64,000 nt of DNA from Thiotrichaceae bacterium (GCA_026989335.1 JALSJN010000075.1:1-64000); one strand, 5' to 3'. Counted from the first letter of the stretch, positions 14,059-23,606 are shown. Numbers and translations: made by a program. Notes: generated from the sequence alone by a model not told the origin.

Positions 14059-15102
14059 TTATACAGGGTTCCTGTATGTATTTGTTCTGTTTCTCCAGCC
14101 AGGCAACCACTTTCTTTCGTTGCGGCTGGGTTTTGAATTCCTTACACGTCTTTCTAAAACACGCATAGCAGCATCGGCAAATTCATTAAGAGCAGGCTGC
14201 CCCATTTGAGTTGGACGCATTTCTTCAAGTACTTGTAACAAGCCCCAGTTTTTGCCTTTATAACCACCATGACGGTTTAAACCTTCACCTTTAAAGTTAA
14301 CATAATCGACTAATACATAACGACCACCGCGTGAGTTAGCGACATCGTTTAGGTTTTTAGCGACTTGCGCACGTAAATGCGATGGTGTCTTTTTTACTAA
14401 ACGTGGCATCGCACGCATCGCACGATCCATTATGTATTTAGCTTGCAGGTGACGTGTATCATATAAAAGTTGCGCAAATTGTTTTACTTCTGGCGTATTT
14501 TTAGCGCGCATTAATTCACCACGTGTACGCCAAGGTGCGCCTTCAAATCGTGCGCGTTGTATCCATGCGGGTAATTTAACACCGTTCTTTTGAAGGTGAT
14601 CTAATAAACCGGGGAAGGTATTACCAAAGCTTTGTCTACGACCTGCGGGGTACCATGTGAAATGGCCAATACCCATAGCGGCGAAATCTTCACGGTGATT
14701 CCAATGAACCAGTTGATCAATGCGACCCCCCGTTTCATTTTGAAATATCTTTGTACCAATGGCATATAACTCAGCTGTTTGTGCGTTTGCAGCGTTTTTT
14801 CTAGGTTGTATAGGTCTAGGGCGATTAACAACACGAGGAGCACGGCGTACTTCAACAGGGCGCTTAACTTGTGTGCGCCTTACTTGTTGATAAGGAGTGC
14901 GTTGGCGGTAAACAGGTCTTTTTGTAACGCGTGCGGGTTGACGATAAACAATGCGAGAAACGGTCGGTGCAGGGGGTTGGTTTTGCACGTAATAACTTTT
15001 GCTTGATTGTGCGCTTTGTGTCTTTGTTGGTATGTTTTGGCTGCAGGCAGACAGGCTTAATAAACCTACTGATACGAGCCCTAAAAGGGGGTATGTTTTC
15101 AT
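14059..15102 (-). CDS. Lipoprotein with lysozyme-like domain (uncharacterised)
   Basis: A 347-residue predicted lipoprotein: signal with lipobox LSAC (Cys20), an Arg/Pro/Val-rich basic linker (about 45-105), then a conserved domain. That domain contains IFQNETGGRIDQLVHWN and MGIGHFTWYP, an arrangement (Glu early, G-I-G-H later) that resembles lysozyme-like glycosidases; ETGG would supply the catalytic Glu. The basic linker could bind nucleic acid or anionic cell-wall polymers. A role in peptidoglycan turnover is inferred. It converges on ppiC. Confidence 0.65.
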   Translation of the reverse strand: MKTYPLLGLVSVGLLSLSACSQNIPTKTQSAQSSKSYYVQNQPPAPTVSRIVYRQPARVTKRPVYRQRTPYQQVRRTQVKRPVEVRRAPRVVNRPRPIQPRKNAANAQTAELYAIGTKIFQNETGGRIDQLVHWNHREDFAAMGIGHFTWYPAGRRQSFGNTFPGLLDHLQKNGVKLPAWIQRARFEGAPWRTRGELMRAKNTPEVKQFAQLLYDTRHLQAKYIMDRAMRAMPRLVKKTPSHLRAQVAKNLNDVANSRGGRYVLVDYVNFKGEGLNRHGGYKGKNWGLLQVLEEMRPTQMGQPALNEFADAAMRVLERRVRNSKPSRNERKWLPGWRNRTNTYRNPV

Positions 15103-15354
15103 AGTTTTGTCGCTTTCTATTGTTATTATTTACGACCATCTTTCGTAGAGGTGGTTCGTTTTTTTTTAAAACTGCGACTATTATATTGAGTTATAAAGTT
15201 TTGTATAGTTTAAGGCGACGAAGTGACAAGTTAACTCCCCGTGAATCTTTTATTTCGATGAGTGGTGGTATTTAATTTTGTAAGTGTATTTGAAGGTGTT
15301 GTACTTTTTTCTGTATGATATGAAGGTGAATTGTCATTTTAAAGGAGAGTTAAT

Positions 15355-15603
15355 ATGCCACATCGTTCAAACCCCGTTGTTGCTAAGAAAGGCCCTTATG
15401 TTGTCGAGTTGGAAGCCGGTAAAGATTATTACTGGTGCAGTTGTGGGCGATCAAAAAACCAGCCTTTTTGTGATGGTTCGCATAAAGGGACTGATTTTGA
15501 GCCCGTGAAGTTTTCAGTCGATGAAGCTAAAAAAGCTGGTTTATGTGGTTGTAAGCATACTAAAAATGGCCCATTTTGTGATCGGGAACATTCGAAGTTG
15601 TAG
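15355..15603 (+). CDS. CDGSH-type iron-sulfur protein, two motifs
   Basis: An 82-residue cytoplasmic protein with two mitoNEET-like [2Fe-2S] motifs: CSCGRSKNQPFCDGSH and CGCKHTKNGPFCDREH. The first fits C-x-C-x(6)-P-x-C-D-G-S-H exactly; the second has Arg-Glu in place of Gly-Ser before the ligand His. Such small tandem proteins likely act in electron transfer or cluster delivery. AAAGGAG precedes the ATG. The longer ORF in another frame at 15284 is a shadow. Confidence 0.88.
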   Translation: MPHRSNPVVAKKGPYVVELEAGKDYYWCSCGRSKNQPFCDGSHKGTDFEPVKFSVDEAKKAGLCGCKHTKNGPFCDREHSKL

Positions 15604-15607
15604 GGTA

Positions 15608-15898
15608 TTAAGTTTTCTTGAGTAAATTTTCTTTATCAAAGTTACGTCGGTATAAGACTGCGATATTGCCAATACTTTGGACTAACTCTGCTTTATGGTG
15701 TTTGACAAAATGCACAATTAAGTCACCCCTGATGCCGCGATCACCCACATTAATTTTAACTTTCACTAATTGATGAAAGTCGATTGCAATGGCTAACTCA
15801 TCATTAATACTGTCTTTCATGCCGTTTTGGCCTACAGTAACAAGCGGTTTGAGTTTATGGGCTAATGCTTTAAGCTGTTTAATCTGTGATTTATCCAT
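15608..15898 (-). CDS. yhbY: Ribosome-assembly RNA-binding protein YhbY (CRM domain)
   Basis: A 96-residue protein covering a single CRM domain: LKALAHKLKPLVTVGQNG carries the family's GQNG loop (GxxG type), followed by LVKVKINVG and AVLYRR. E. coli YhbY associates with pre-50S ribosomal particles. It is divergent from rlmE, the standard gammaproteobacterial arrangement, which supports the assignment. Confidence 0.93.
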   Translation of the reverse strand: MDKSQIKQLKALAHKLKPLVTVGQNGMKDSINDELAIAIDFHQLVKVKINVGDRGIRGDLIVHFVKHHKAELVQSIGNIAVLYRRNFDKENLLKKT

Positions 15899-15927
15899 TT
15901 AAGGAATTGTAAAGAGAATGTTGGCCA

Positions 15928-16563
15928 ATGGCGAGAAGTAAAAGTAGCGGAACGTGGTTAAAAGAGCATTTTGATGATGAATACGTCAAAATGTCGCAAA
16001 AAGAAGGCTATCGTTCAAGGGCGATCTATAAGCTCAAAGAAATACAGCAAAAAGACCAACTCATTAAACACGGCATGCAGGTCGTTGATTTAGGCGCTGC
16101 GCCAGGAGGCTGGAGTCAATATGCGGTTGAGCTAGTTGGCGGGAGTGGCCGGGTCGTGGCAAGTGATATTTTAGCGATTGCCCCCTTACCATTTGTGGAA
16201 TTTATTCAGGGGGACTTCACCGAACAACGCGTCTTAGATGAAATATTGAGCGTATTAAATAGAGGTAATGAAGATTCGAAGGCGGATGTTGTAATCTCAG
16301 ATATGGCCCCCAATGTTACAGGTGTAGAAAGTATTGATCAGCCCAAGTCTATTTACCTCTGTGAATTATCGTTAGATATGGCTAGAACTATCTTGAAGCA
16401 AGGAGGCTCCTTTGTCGCTAAAGTGTTTCAAGGTGATGGCTCGGATGCGTTTGTTAATGATGTAAAAAGTAGCTTTAAGCAGGTCAAGATTCGCAAGCCC
16501 AAAGCATCACGCCCGCGTAGTCGCGAAGTTTATGTGGTTGCACTGGGCTTTAAAGGGCTTTAA
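15928..16563 (+). CDS. rlmE: 23S rRNA 2'-O-methyltransferase RlmE (FtsJ/RrmJ)
   Basis: A 211-residue SAM-dependent enzyme that methylates U2552 of 23S rRNA in 50S subunits. Visible motifs: the K in RSRAIYKLKEI, the SAM-binding VVDLGAAPGGWSQYA, the catalytic Asp region VISDMAPNVTG, and the late Lys in FVAKVFQG; together these give the K-D-K-E tetrad. Length is typical. It precedes ftsH as in most gammaproteobacteria, but a MITE now separates the two. Confidence 0.95.
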   Translation: MARSKSSGTWLKEHFDDEYVKMSQKEGYRSRAIYKLKEIQQKDQLIKHGMQVVDLGAAPGGWSQYAVELVGGSGRVVASDILAIAPLPFVEFIQGDFTEQRVLDEILSVLNRGNEDSKADVVISDMAPNVTGVESIDQPKSIYLCELSLDMARTILKQGGSFVAKVFQGDGSDAFVNDVKSSFKQVKIRKPKASRPRSREVYVVALGFKGL

Positions 16564-16665
16564 TAGTGCTTTTAAATCAGAGGTTCATTGAACTAAAAGT
16601 CGCCTGTGCTCTCAAAGAGATGATAAATTTAGTTGCAGGGTGTAAACTGTGATGATTAAAGTAAA

Positions 16666-16828
16666 TTGAGACCTTTGCACGAGTCAAATGACGAGCAAAA
16701 ATGACTGAAATTTTACTGATTCTCGTTGAAAAACTTGCTAATAATCCGTTATTAGCTGTATTTCAAGCCTTAATCAGTAAAATTTTAGCGTATTTTTCTT
16801 TTGCCACTGGCTCGTACAAAGGTCTCAA
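16666..16828. mobile_element. Hairpin MITE, copy 1 (rlmE-ftsH gap)
   Basis: A 163-bp non-coding element with terminal inverted repeats TTGAGACCTTTGYACGAGYCA (two mismatches), internal inverted blocks (TTTTACTGATT near 16710 against AATCAGTAAAA near 16775), and a central perfect hairpin GCTAATAA-tccg-TTATTAGC. The whole unit can fold into one long hairpin. Related copies occur at 46461 and 63270. GAGACCTTTGC-type ends recall IS5-family termini, so non-autonomous mobilisation is likely. Confidence 0.8.
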
Positions 16829-16857
16829 ACTAGTAAATTAAGAAAGAGGAAAACTTC

Positions 16858-18816
16858 TTGAACGATTTAAATAAAAATATAGTGATGTGGGCAGTGATTG
16901 CACTGGTACTGGTTGCAGTTTTCAGTAAATTTAATGTGCCACAAACACAATCACAAGGTTTGTCTTATTCAGACTTTGTTAAACGCGTTGAAAGTAAAAA
17001 CGTTAAAGAAGTAGAAATCAGTGGCCAAGTGGTAACCGGTATTGGTTCGAACGGTGATAAATTTCAAACCTATGCGCCCTATAATGACCCTAAAATGATT
17101 GATGAGTTATTATTAAATGACGTAAAAGTGAATGTGCGCGAACCCGAAGGGCGTTCAGTATTGGTTGATATTTTAGTCAATACTATCCCTTTCTTGTTGA
17201 TTATCGGTTTATGGATTTACATCATGCGCCAAATGCAAGGCGGTGGTGGTAAAGGCGGGCCGATGTCTTTCGGTAAATCAAAAGCGCGTATGATGACTGA
17301 AGATCAGGTCAAAGTAACCTTTGCTGACGTAGCAGGCTGTGAAGAAGCTAAAGCGGAAGTCTTCGAAATAGTGGAATTTTTACGTGACCCCAGTAAGTTT
17401 CAAAAGCTTGGTGGTAAAATTCCTCGCGGTATCTTATTAGCAGGTTCGCCCGGTACGGGTAAAACACTACTCGCTAAAGCCATTGCGGGTGAAGCGAAAG
17501 TACCGTTCTTTAGTATCTCAGGTTCTGACTTTGTTGAAATGTTTGTCGGTGTGGGTGCATCACGTGTGCGCGATATGTTTGAGCAAGCAAAAAAACACGC
17601 CCCGTGCATTATCTTTATTGATGAGATCGATGCGGTAGGTCGCCAGCGTGGCGCAGGAATGGGTGGCGGGAATGATGAGCGCGAGCAAACCTTAAATCAA
17701 CTATTAGTAGAAATGGATGGCTTTGAGGGTTCGGAAGGTGTCATCGTTGTTGCTGCAACAAACCGTCCTGATGTGCTTGATCCTGCCTTACTACGCCCTG
17801 GTCGTTTTGATCGTCAAGTGGTTGTGCCATTGCCTGATGTTCGTGGTCGTGAGCAAATTTTAAAAGTTCATATGCGTAAAGTACCGTTAGGCGATGATGT
17901 TAAAGCTAGAATCCTTGCGCGTGGTACGCCAGGGTTTTCAGGTGCTGATTTGGCTAACCTTGTTAATGAGGCAGCTCTATTTGCGGCAAAAGCAGATAAG
18001 CGCACCGTGAGTATGAAAGAGTTTGAGCAGGCTAAAGATAAAATCATGATGGGTTCTGAACGTAAGTCTATGGTGATGAGTGAAAAAGAAAAAGAAAACA
18101 CGGCATACCACGAAGCAGGTCATGCAATAGTTGGCTTAAGTGTACCTGATCATGATGATGTGTATAAAGTAACAATTATTCCGCGTGGTCGCGCCTTAGG
18201 TGTCACCATGTTTTTGCCTGAAGAAGATAAATACAGCGCAAGTAAGCAAAGTTTAGAAAGCCAAATCGCTACTTTATTTGGTGGTCGAATTGCAGAAGAA
18301 ATGATCTTAGGTAAAGATGGTGTAACCACAGGCGCATCAAACGATATTGAACGAGCAACCGCTATAGCGCGTAACATGGTGACCAAATGGGGCTTGTCTG
18401 AAAAGCTTGGGCCGTTGTCTTACAGTGAAGAAGAAGGCGAAGTTTTCTTAGGTCGCTCAGTAACGCAAACTAAATCTGTATCGGATGATACAGCGCATGA
18501 AATTGATGACGAAGTACGTCGAATTATTGATGCAAATTATGAGCGTGCAGAAACAATTCTTAAAGAAAAAATAGATATTCTACATGCGATGACCGCTGCT
18601 TTAATGAAATATGAAACCATTGATCGCGAGCAAATTACAGCGTTGATGAAAGGCGAGACACCACTTCCTCCAAAGGATTGGAGTGATGATGACTCATCTT
18701 CGGTTGATGGCGATGATGGTGGTGCAGCGGTTGAAGCAAATGATATCAGCGAGAAGGATAAGCCAAAAGATAAAGATGATAAAAATATTGTGGGTGATCC
18801 TGCTAGTTCGCACTAA
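16858..18816 (+). CDS. ftsH: ATP-dependent zinc metalloprotease FtsH
   Basis: A 652-residue inner-membrane AAA protease that degrades membrane and soluble regulatory proteins. Layout: TM1 (about 7-24), periplasmic domain, TM2 (about 103-123), AAA domain with Walker A GSPGTGKT (about 196-203, Ser where Pro is common), Walker [12 protein letters not shown] arginines in [18 protein letters not shown], and the zinc site HEAGH. The C-terminal tail is acidic. The start is TTG, supported by AAGAGGAAAA upstream and the family's N-terminus. A MITE ends 29 bp before it. Confidence 0.96.
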   Translation: MNDLNKNIVMWAVIALVLVAVFSKFNVPQTQSQGLSYSDFVKRVESKNVKEVEISGQVVTGIGSNGDKFQTYAPYNDPKMIDELLLNDVKVNVREPEGRSVLVDILVNTIPFLLIIGLWIYIMRQMQGGGGKGGPMSFGKSKARMMTEDQVKVTFADVAGCEEAKAEVFEIVEFLRDPSKFQKLGGKIPRGILLAGSPGTGKTLLAKAIAGEAKVPFFSISGSDFVEMFVGVGASRVRDMFEQAKKHAPCIIFIDEIDAVGRQRGAGMGGGNDEREQTLNQLLVEMDGFEGSEGVIVVAATNRPDVLDPALLRPGRFDRQVVVPLPDVRGREQILKVHMRKVPLGDDVKARILARGTPGFSGADLANLVNEAALFAAKADKRTVSMKEFEQAKDKIMMGSERKSMVMSEKEKENTAYHEAGHAIVGLSVPDHDDVYKVTIIPRGRALGVTMFLPEEDKYSASKQSLESQIATLFGGRIAEEMILGKDGVTTGASNDIERATAIARNMVTKWGLSEKLGPLSYSEEEGEVFLGRSVTQTKSVSDDTAHEIDDEVRRIIDANYERAETILKEKIDILHAMTAALMKYETIDREQITALMKGETPLPPKDWSDDDSSSVDGDDGGAAVEANDISEKDKPKDKDDKNIVGDPASSH

Positions 18817-18839
18817 ATAGAATATTTCAGTTAAAGGAG

Positions 18840-18868
18840 AAAGGTGCCAGAAGTGGTGCCTTTTTTTT
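18840..18868 (+). terminator. Terminator after ftsH
   Basis: AAAGGTGCCA and TGGTGCCTTT form a 10-bp stem (two G-T pairs) with a 4-nt loop and a run of eight Ts. It separates ftsH from glmM, where folP would normally sit. Confidence 0.75.
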
Positions 18869-18972
18869 GTTTAATAGGTGTGAAAAAAAACTCATATTTT
18901 CGGCTTTTGTTAACTCTCTATTAAGATTGCGAGTGGTATGATGTGCTTAAAAATTAATCAATTAAGAAGTTA

Positions 18973-20316
18973 ATGACTATGAGCAGAAAATATTTTGGCA
19001 CGGATGGCATACGCGGTGAAATTGGCAAGGCGCCAATGACTCCAGATTTTGTTCTCAAGCTGGGTTGGGCAGCAGGAAAAGTATTGGCATCACAGGGTGT
19101 CCCACTGGTATTAATTGGTAAAGATACACGTATTTCGGGTTATATGTTAGAGACGGCATTACAAGCAGGCTTAGTGGCTGCGGGTGTTAATGTGCGGTTA
19201 TTAGGGCCGATGCCAACCCCCGCGGTTGCGTATTTGACACGCACTTTTCGTGCATCAGCGGGCGTGGTTATAAGCGCATCGCATAATCCTTATCAAGATA
19301 ACGGCGTTAAGTTTTTCTCTGCTGATGGTACTAAACTGTCAAATGAAACAGAGTTAGAAATAGAAAAATATTTAGATAAAGATTTAGTCACGGTTTGTTC
19401 AAAAAACCTAGGAAAAGTGGAGCGCATACAAGACTACTCAGGACGCTACATTGAATTTTGTAAACGTTCAATCCCCTCTGATGTCAGTCTTCAAGGTCTA
19501 CGTATCGTGGTTGATTGTGCTCACGGCGCAACCTATCAAGTAAGCCCAGAGGTTTTTACTGAGCTAGGTGCTGATGTTATTAAAATCGGTGTCGAGCCAA
19601 ACGGCACTAATATTAATAAAAACTGTGGTGCAACGTCATTGGCTTTTCTACAAGAAAACGTTAAACATTACCGAGCTGACTTGGGCGTTGCCTTAGATGG
19701 TGATGGTGATCGCTTAATGATGGTGGACGAAGGCGGTGAAGTCGTTGATGGAGACGAAGTTTTAGCAATAATTGCGGCTCACCGTCATGCAAATGGAACA
19801 TTAGGTGAGCATGTTGTTGGCACACTTATGAGTAACTTAGGTCTTGAAAAAGCCATCGAAGGCATGGGTCTAAAGTTTCATCGTGCCGATGTCGGTGATC
19901 GTTATGTCATGGAAATTATGCGTAAAACCGGCAGTATCTTAGGCGGTGAATCGTCAGGTCACACGATTATTAGAGATCGTATCGCAACGGGTGATGGAAC
20001 CATTGCGGCGCTTCAAGTTTTACACGCGATCATTGATAGTGGTAAATCGTTAAAAGATTTAAAACAAGTCATGTCAAAATATCCACAAACACTCGTCAAT
20101 GTGCGCATTAAAGCTAAAATTGATCTAGCGACCAATAGTGCTATTCAGCAAGCAGTTAAAGCGGCTGAAAAGCAAATGGGTGATCGTGGTAGAGTATTAT
20201 TGCGAGCCTCAGGTACAGAGCCTTTAATTCGTGTCATGATCGAAGCACAAGATGCGAATGAAACTAAGCAACTCGCTGATATGATTGCTGATGTAGTAAA
20301 GCAAGAAGCGGGTTAG
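18973..20316 (+). CDS. glmM: Phosphoglucosamine mutase GlmM
   Basis: A 447-residue cytoplasmic enzyme interconverting glucosamine-6-phosphate and glucosamine-1-phosphate for UDP-GlcNAc and cell-wall synthesis. Motifs: [12 protein letters not shown], the phosphoserine loop VVISASHNP (catalytic Ser about 103), metal-binding DGDGDR, GGESSGH, and phosphate-binding [15 protein letters not shown] at 18979 is an equally possible start. folP, usual between ftsH and glmM, is missing. Confidence 0.95.
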   Translation: MTMSRKYFGTDGIRGEIGKAPMTPDFVLKLGWAAGKVLASQGVPLVLIGKDTRISGYMLETALQAGLVAAGVNVRLLGPMPTPAVAYLTRTFRASAGVVISASHNPYQDNGVKFFSADGTKLSNETELEIEKYLDKDLVTVCSKNLGKVERIQDYSGRYIEFCKRSIPSDVSLQGLRIVVDCAHGATYQVSPEVFTELGADVIKIGVEPNGTNINKNCGATSLAFLQENVKHYRADLGVALDGDGDRLMMVDEGGEVVDGDEVLAIIAAHRHANGTLGEHVVGTLMSNLGLEKAIEGMGLKFHRADVGDRYVMEIMRKTGSILGGESSGHTIIRDRIATGDGTIAALQVLHAIIDSGKSLKDLKQVMSKYPQTLVNVRIKAKIDLATNSAIQQAVKAAEKQMGDRGRVLLRASGTEPLIRVMIEAQDANETKQLADMIADVVKQEAG

Positions 20317-20447
20317 TGCATTATGAGCAGTGACTTCTTTATCCTCGCAAAGACGCTTCAAAGCTAGAAAAAGATAAGCATAACCCTTGCTTTATCCCTG
20401 TCTACGCGTTAATCTTCCGCGATTCAAAAAGACTGGGAAACAACACT

Positions 20448-21194
20448 ATGCGTCAGACTTTAGTAGCAGGAAACTGGAAGCTTAACGGTTCAAAAGAAAG
20501 CATCAAAGCATTATTAGCTGGTATTCTTGATGGTATGTCAGAAGCCAAGACAGATGTTGCAGTTTGTGCGCCTTACATCTATCTCCCATTAGTCGAAGAA
20601 ATCCTCTCAGGAAGTAAAATTGGTTATGGTTCAGAAAGTATTTCTGAGCATGAATCAGGTGCTTTTACGGGTGAAATTTCAGGCTCAATGCTTAACGACT
20701 TTAATTGTCAGTACGCCATTGTTGGACATTCAGAACGGCGTTCAATATTTGGTGAGAAAGATGCCGATACCGCGAATAAATTTGCAGCCGCACGTAAGCA
20801 TGGCTTAAAACCTATTTTATGTGTTGGCGAGCTATTAGAAGAACGCGAAGCAGGTATAACAGAAGAAGTAGTCTCTCGCCAACTTGATGCCGTTATCGCA
20901 TTAGAAGGTATCGCCGCGTTATCGGATGCCGTTATTGCTTATGAGCCTGTTTGGGCAATCGGTACAGGCAAAACAGCCTCGCCCGAACAAGCACAAGAAG
21001 TACATGCCTTTATTCGTGCTAAAATTACTAAGCGTGATGCAGAAGTCGCGAAAAAAGTGCAAATTTTATACGGCGGTAGTGTCAACGGCGGAAATGCTGA
21101 TGAACTTTTCGCCATGGAAGATATTGATGGTGGTTTAATCGGTGGCGCTTCATTAAAAGCAGAAGACTTTCTCGCTATTTGTAAGGCAGGTTAA
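20448..21194 (+). CDS. tpiA: Triose-phosphate isomerase
   Basis: A 248-residue glycolytic enzyme interconverting dihydroxyacetone phosphate and glyceraldehyde-3-phosphate. Catalytic residues: Lys11 in GNWKLNG, His94 in VGHSERR, Glu166 in AYEPVWAIGTG; phosphate loop LYGGSVN near the end. Length is standard. It sits between glmM and secG, as in many gammaproteobacteria. A perfect intercistronic hairpin GGGAGC-acg-GCTCCC follows at 21202-21216 without a T-run. Confidence 0.96.
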   Translation: MRQTLVAGNWKLNGSKESIKALLAGILDGMSEAKTDVAVCAPYIYLPLVEEILSGSKIGYGSESISEHESGAFTGEISGSMLNDFNCQYAIVGHSERRSIFGEKDADTANKFAAARKHGLKPILCVGELLEEREAGITEEVVSRQLDAVIALEGIAALSDAVIAYEPVWAIGTGKTASPEQAQEVHAFIRAKITKRDAEVAKKVQILYGGSVNGGNADELFAMEDIDGGLIGGASLKAEDFLAICKAG

Positions 21195-21244
21195 TATTAT
21201 TGGGAGCACGGCTCCCGTTAAGCGTTAAAAAATAAAGGGTTCAC

Positions 21245-21652
21245 ATGTTATATAACATCTTATTAATTGTTCAAATATTGGTTGCGCTAGGTATTATAGG
21301 TTTAGTACTTATGCAACACGGCAAGGGTGCTGATGCAGGCGCTGCTTTTGGTGGCGGTGCGTCGGGCACAGTTTTTGGTTCAAAAGGTTCGGGTAACTTT
21401 TTGACAAGATTAACCACGGGCCTAGCGGTATTGTTTTTTGCTAACTCACTGATGTTGGCGTGGTTAGTAGCGCATCCTGATAACATGCAAGGTGGTTCTA
21501 TCATACCTACTCAGGTTGCTGATCCTGCTAAAGCGAATACGCCTGCGGCAGTGGTTAATACAACACCTGTTGATGTTCCGGGCGGCGCTGCTCCCTCAGT
21601 AGAGGCTACAAGGCCAGTAAAAGAAGAATCCCCCTCAGATATACCCAAGTAG
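21245..21652 (+). CDS. secG: Preprotein translocase subunit SecG
   Basis: A 135-residue inner-membrane subunit of the SecYEG channel. Two membrane helices (about 2-21 and 55-75) flank the conserved cytoplasmic loop LMQHGKGADAGAAFGGGASGTVFGSKG. The C-terminus is a Pro/Ala/Val-rich tail of about 50 residues, as in many proteobacteria. It is followed by tRNA-Leu, the usual neighbour. Confidence 0.93.
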   Translation: MLYNILLIVQILVALGIIGLVLMQHGKGADAGAAFGGGASGTVFGSKGSGNFLTRLTTGLAVLFFANSLMLAWLVAHPDNMQGGSIIPTQVADPAKANTPAAVVNTTPVDVPGGAAPSVEATRPVKEESPSDIPK

Positions 21653-21670
21653 CGTTTATTCGTTCTTAAA

Positions 21671-21755
21671 GCCGATGTGGTGAAATTGGTAGACACGCAC
21701 GCTTGAGGGGCGTGTTGCGCAAGCAGTGCCGGTTCGACTCCGGCCATCGGCACCA
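21671..21755 (+). tRNA. tRNA-Leu(GAG)
   Basis: An 85-nt gene with acceptor GCCGATG/CATCGGC, discriminator A, encoded CCA and a long variable arm. Anticodon loop TTGAGGG in stem CACGC/GCGTG gives GAG. Located between secG and nuoA, with an integrase/Fic relic inserted behind it. Confidence 0.95.
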
Positions 21756-21790
21756 ATACAAGGTCCTATAAAGTATCATAGAAACCTATT

Positions 21791-21815
21791 AAGCCCGTAT
21801 CTAGCGGGCTTTCTT
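21791..21815 (+). terminator. Terminator after tRNA-Leu
   Basis: AAGCCCG (21791-21797) pairs with CGGGCTT (21805-21811), followed by a short T-rich tail, 35 bp after the tRNA. Confidence 0.6.
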
Positions 21816-21857
21816 ATGCCTGTTATGTTATTATAAGGTTCTATAGAGTCCCTAATA

Positions 21858-21930
21858 ATACCCCTGCAGCCTGTTATTTTCAGGGGTATTTACCGGGGTA
21901 TCGTAAAACGACTCATTAGGAGAATACCCC
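21858..21930. repeat. ATACCCC/GGGGTAT repeat cluster
   Basis: The heptamer occurs four times: ATACCCCTG (21858-21866) and CAGGGGTAT (21881-21889) as a perfect 9-bp dyad, GGGGTAT (21895-21901) and ATACCCC (21924-21930). Directly downstream is the remnant of an integrase start, so these may be leftover attachment or integrase-promoter sites. Confidence 0.45.
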
Positions 21931-21932
21931 AG

Positions 21933-22404
21933 ATGCTTACTGATACCGCAATACGATGGTAATGGTCGTATTGGGCGTTTGTGGCAAACACTAATTTTAA
22001 GTGAGTGGAAGCCAATTTTTAAATTCTTGCCTGTTGAAAGTCTGGTGTTTAATAACCAAGAAAAATATTACCAGGCGATTCGATAAAGCAAGGTAGAAAC
22101 AGATCCGCTCTGTTTATTGCTTTTATGTTATCTGTAATTTTAGAGGTGTGTAAAGCTATCTCTTTGCAAAAAGCACCGCAATCGACCCCCTTCAAGTACG
22201 CCCCAGGTCGCCCAATTAGTTAAAGTCTTGAAAGGCGAGATGAGCCGTGATGCGTTACAACAAGCGCTGGGTTTAAAAGATAGAAAATCATTTCGTGAAA
22301 GATGCCTGCAACCTTCGTTAGCACTAGGTTTGATTGAAATGACAATTCCTGATAGTCGAATAGTTCTTTGCAGAAGTATCGGCTTAGATAAAAAAGGAAA
22401 CTAA
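21933..22404 (+). pseudogene. Deletion-fused relic of an integrase start and a Fic-family protein
   Basis: MLTDTAIR (from 21933) matches the start of DUF4102 integrases. Within a few codons the sequence becomes a Fic C-terminal half in another frame: YDGNGRIGRLWQTLILSEWK is the catalytic-loop end (HPFxDGNGRxGR) of Fic AMP-transferases, then stops. A third segment (TPQVAQLVKVLKGEMSRDAL through ALGLIEMTIPDS, ending 22404) is the winged-helix tail of the same family. There are multiple frameshifts and a missing catalytic His, so it is non-functional. This looks like debris of a tRNA-Leu-targeted island. Confidence 0.75.
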
Positions 22405-22424
22405 GTTTTTTGTTGTTCCATTGT

Positions 22425-23606
22425 TTACAGCGCGCGTAGCTCAATCCGACGGTTTGCTCTTCTGCCACTTTCGGTGCTATTGGTCGCACGCGGTTGTGAG
22501 TCACCTTGGCCTTCAGCCACCATGCGGCGTGCGTTTATGCCTTGTCTGATTAAGTAGGATTTTACAGCAGATGCCCGGGTTCTCGAAAGGAGTTTATTTT
22601 CCGCGGTGATGCCTAGGCTGTCGGTATGACCAATAATGGCTACCCGCATTTTTGGTTGGTTTTTGAGTTTTCTGGCAATACCGTTAAGTACGCCTTTGGC
22701 ATGTGGCGTTAAAATTGCGGTGCGTGGGTTAAAGTCAACGCCATTAAGTACACCAGCAAACGAGGGTTGTTTTACAATATTACTAATAATGTGCATTAAC
22801 TGCGGTGGTGCATTGTTGACCGTACGCCGAGGAGCTGCCCTTCTTTTTGCGGGTCTGGCTCTGCGTTTAACTGCTGTTGGTTTGCGCTTTGCAATACGTC
22901 TCGGCTTGGTGCGTTGCTTGTTTGGTTTAAGGGTGGGGTTTTTCTCGGGCGTATTAAATTTGTAGCCAAGTAGAATGTTAAGTCCTATTGCGTCGCTACT
23001 ATGGTAGTCGCCACTGATGCGAGTAAATAAACCATTTTTGGGTGATTGCCATTGCGCGCCAACTGAGAAGCTAGGCAGGACACTGTTTTGTTTTTTATAC
23101 GGAATTCTGTTCGAGCTTGCGCTATTTTGAATAAAGGATACGCCGCCCTTGGCAAAGTAATTAATTGTTTCTGAGGTGGGTTTTAAAAGGTAGCCAACGT
23201 GTAAACTGGGTATGCTATAGGAAATGCTTTCGATGCCTGTAATTGCTGGTGAGCTGTTCTTAAGTTCGGCCTTGCCTAGACTGTTAAAGGCAAGTTCACC
23301 AAACCAGTGAGGTTTTAGCTGGCTGCCGACAACAAGGTTATAACCAAAGCTGGAGCTGTTTGAGGTGCTCCAGCCGCCGACAACTCCCTTAGGAGAAACA
23401 TTGGCGCCTATTAATCCCCCAGCTACATAGAAACAAGGTGAGAAATTTGCTTGAGAGTTACATTTGATTGCTTTAGAAGGATTTTCTGCGCTAACTATTT
23501 GCGGGTTTAAAAGGCTTATCAACACCACTGTACTGAGTATTGTGCGGGGTAAGTTGATTTTTTTGAACCTGTTGGTTTTTGAGTGTGTGGATACGGAAAG
23601 TAACAT
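22425..23606 (-). CDS. OmpA-family outer-membrane protein with basic linker
   Basis: A 393-residue protein: signal peptide to about 41 (ending QIVSAEN), a beta-barrel domain of about 180 residues with alternating strands (FYVAGGLIGANVS..., GLNILLGYKF), a strongly basic linker (RRIAKRKPTAVKRRARPAKR), and an OmpA-like peptidoglycan-binding domain (about 280-393: VAIIGHTDSLGITAENKLLS, SRTRASAVKSYL, RRANRRIEL). It probably anchors the outer membrane to peptidoglycan. The basic linker echoes that of the lipoprotein at 14059. The family is clear; no specific name is warranted. Confidence 0.85.
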   Translation of the reverse strand: MLLSVSTHSKTNRFKKINLPRTILSTVVLISLLNPQIVSAENPSKAIKCNSQANFSPCFYVAGGLIGANVSPKGVVGGWSTSNSSSFGYNLVVGSQLKPHWFGELAFNSLGKAELKNSSPAITGIESISYSIPSLHVGYLLKPTSETINYFAKGGVSFIQNSASSNRIPYKKQNSVLPSFSVGAQWQSPKNGLFTRISGDYHSSDAIGLNILLGYKFNTPEKNPTLKPNKQRTKPRRIAKRKPTAVKRRARPAKRRAAPRRTVNNAPPQLMHIISNIVKQPSFAGVLNGVDFNPRTAILTPHAKGVLNGIARKLKNQPKMRVAIIGHTDSLGITAENKLLSRTRASAVKSYLIRQGINARRMVAEGQGDSQPRATNSTESGRRANRRIELRAL

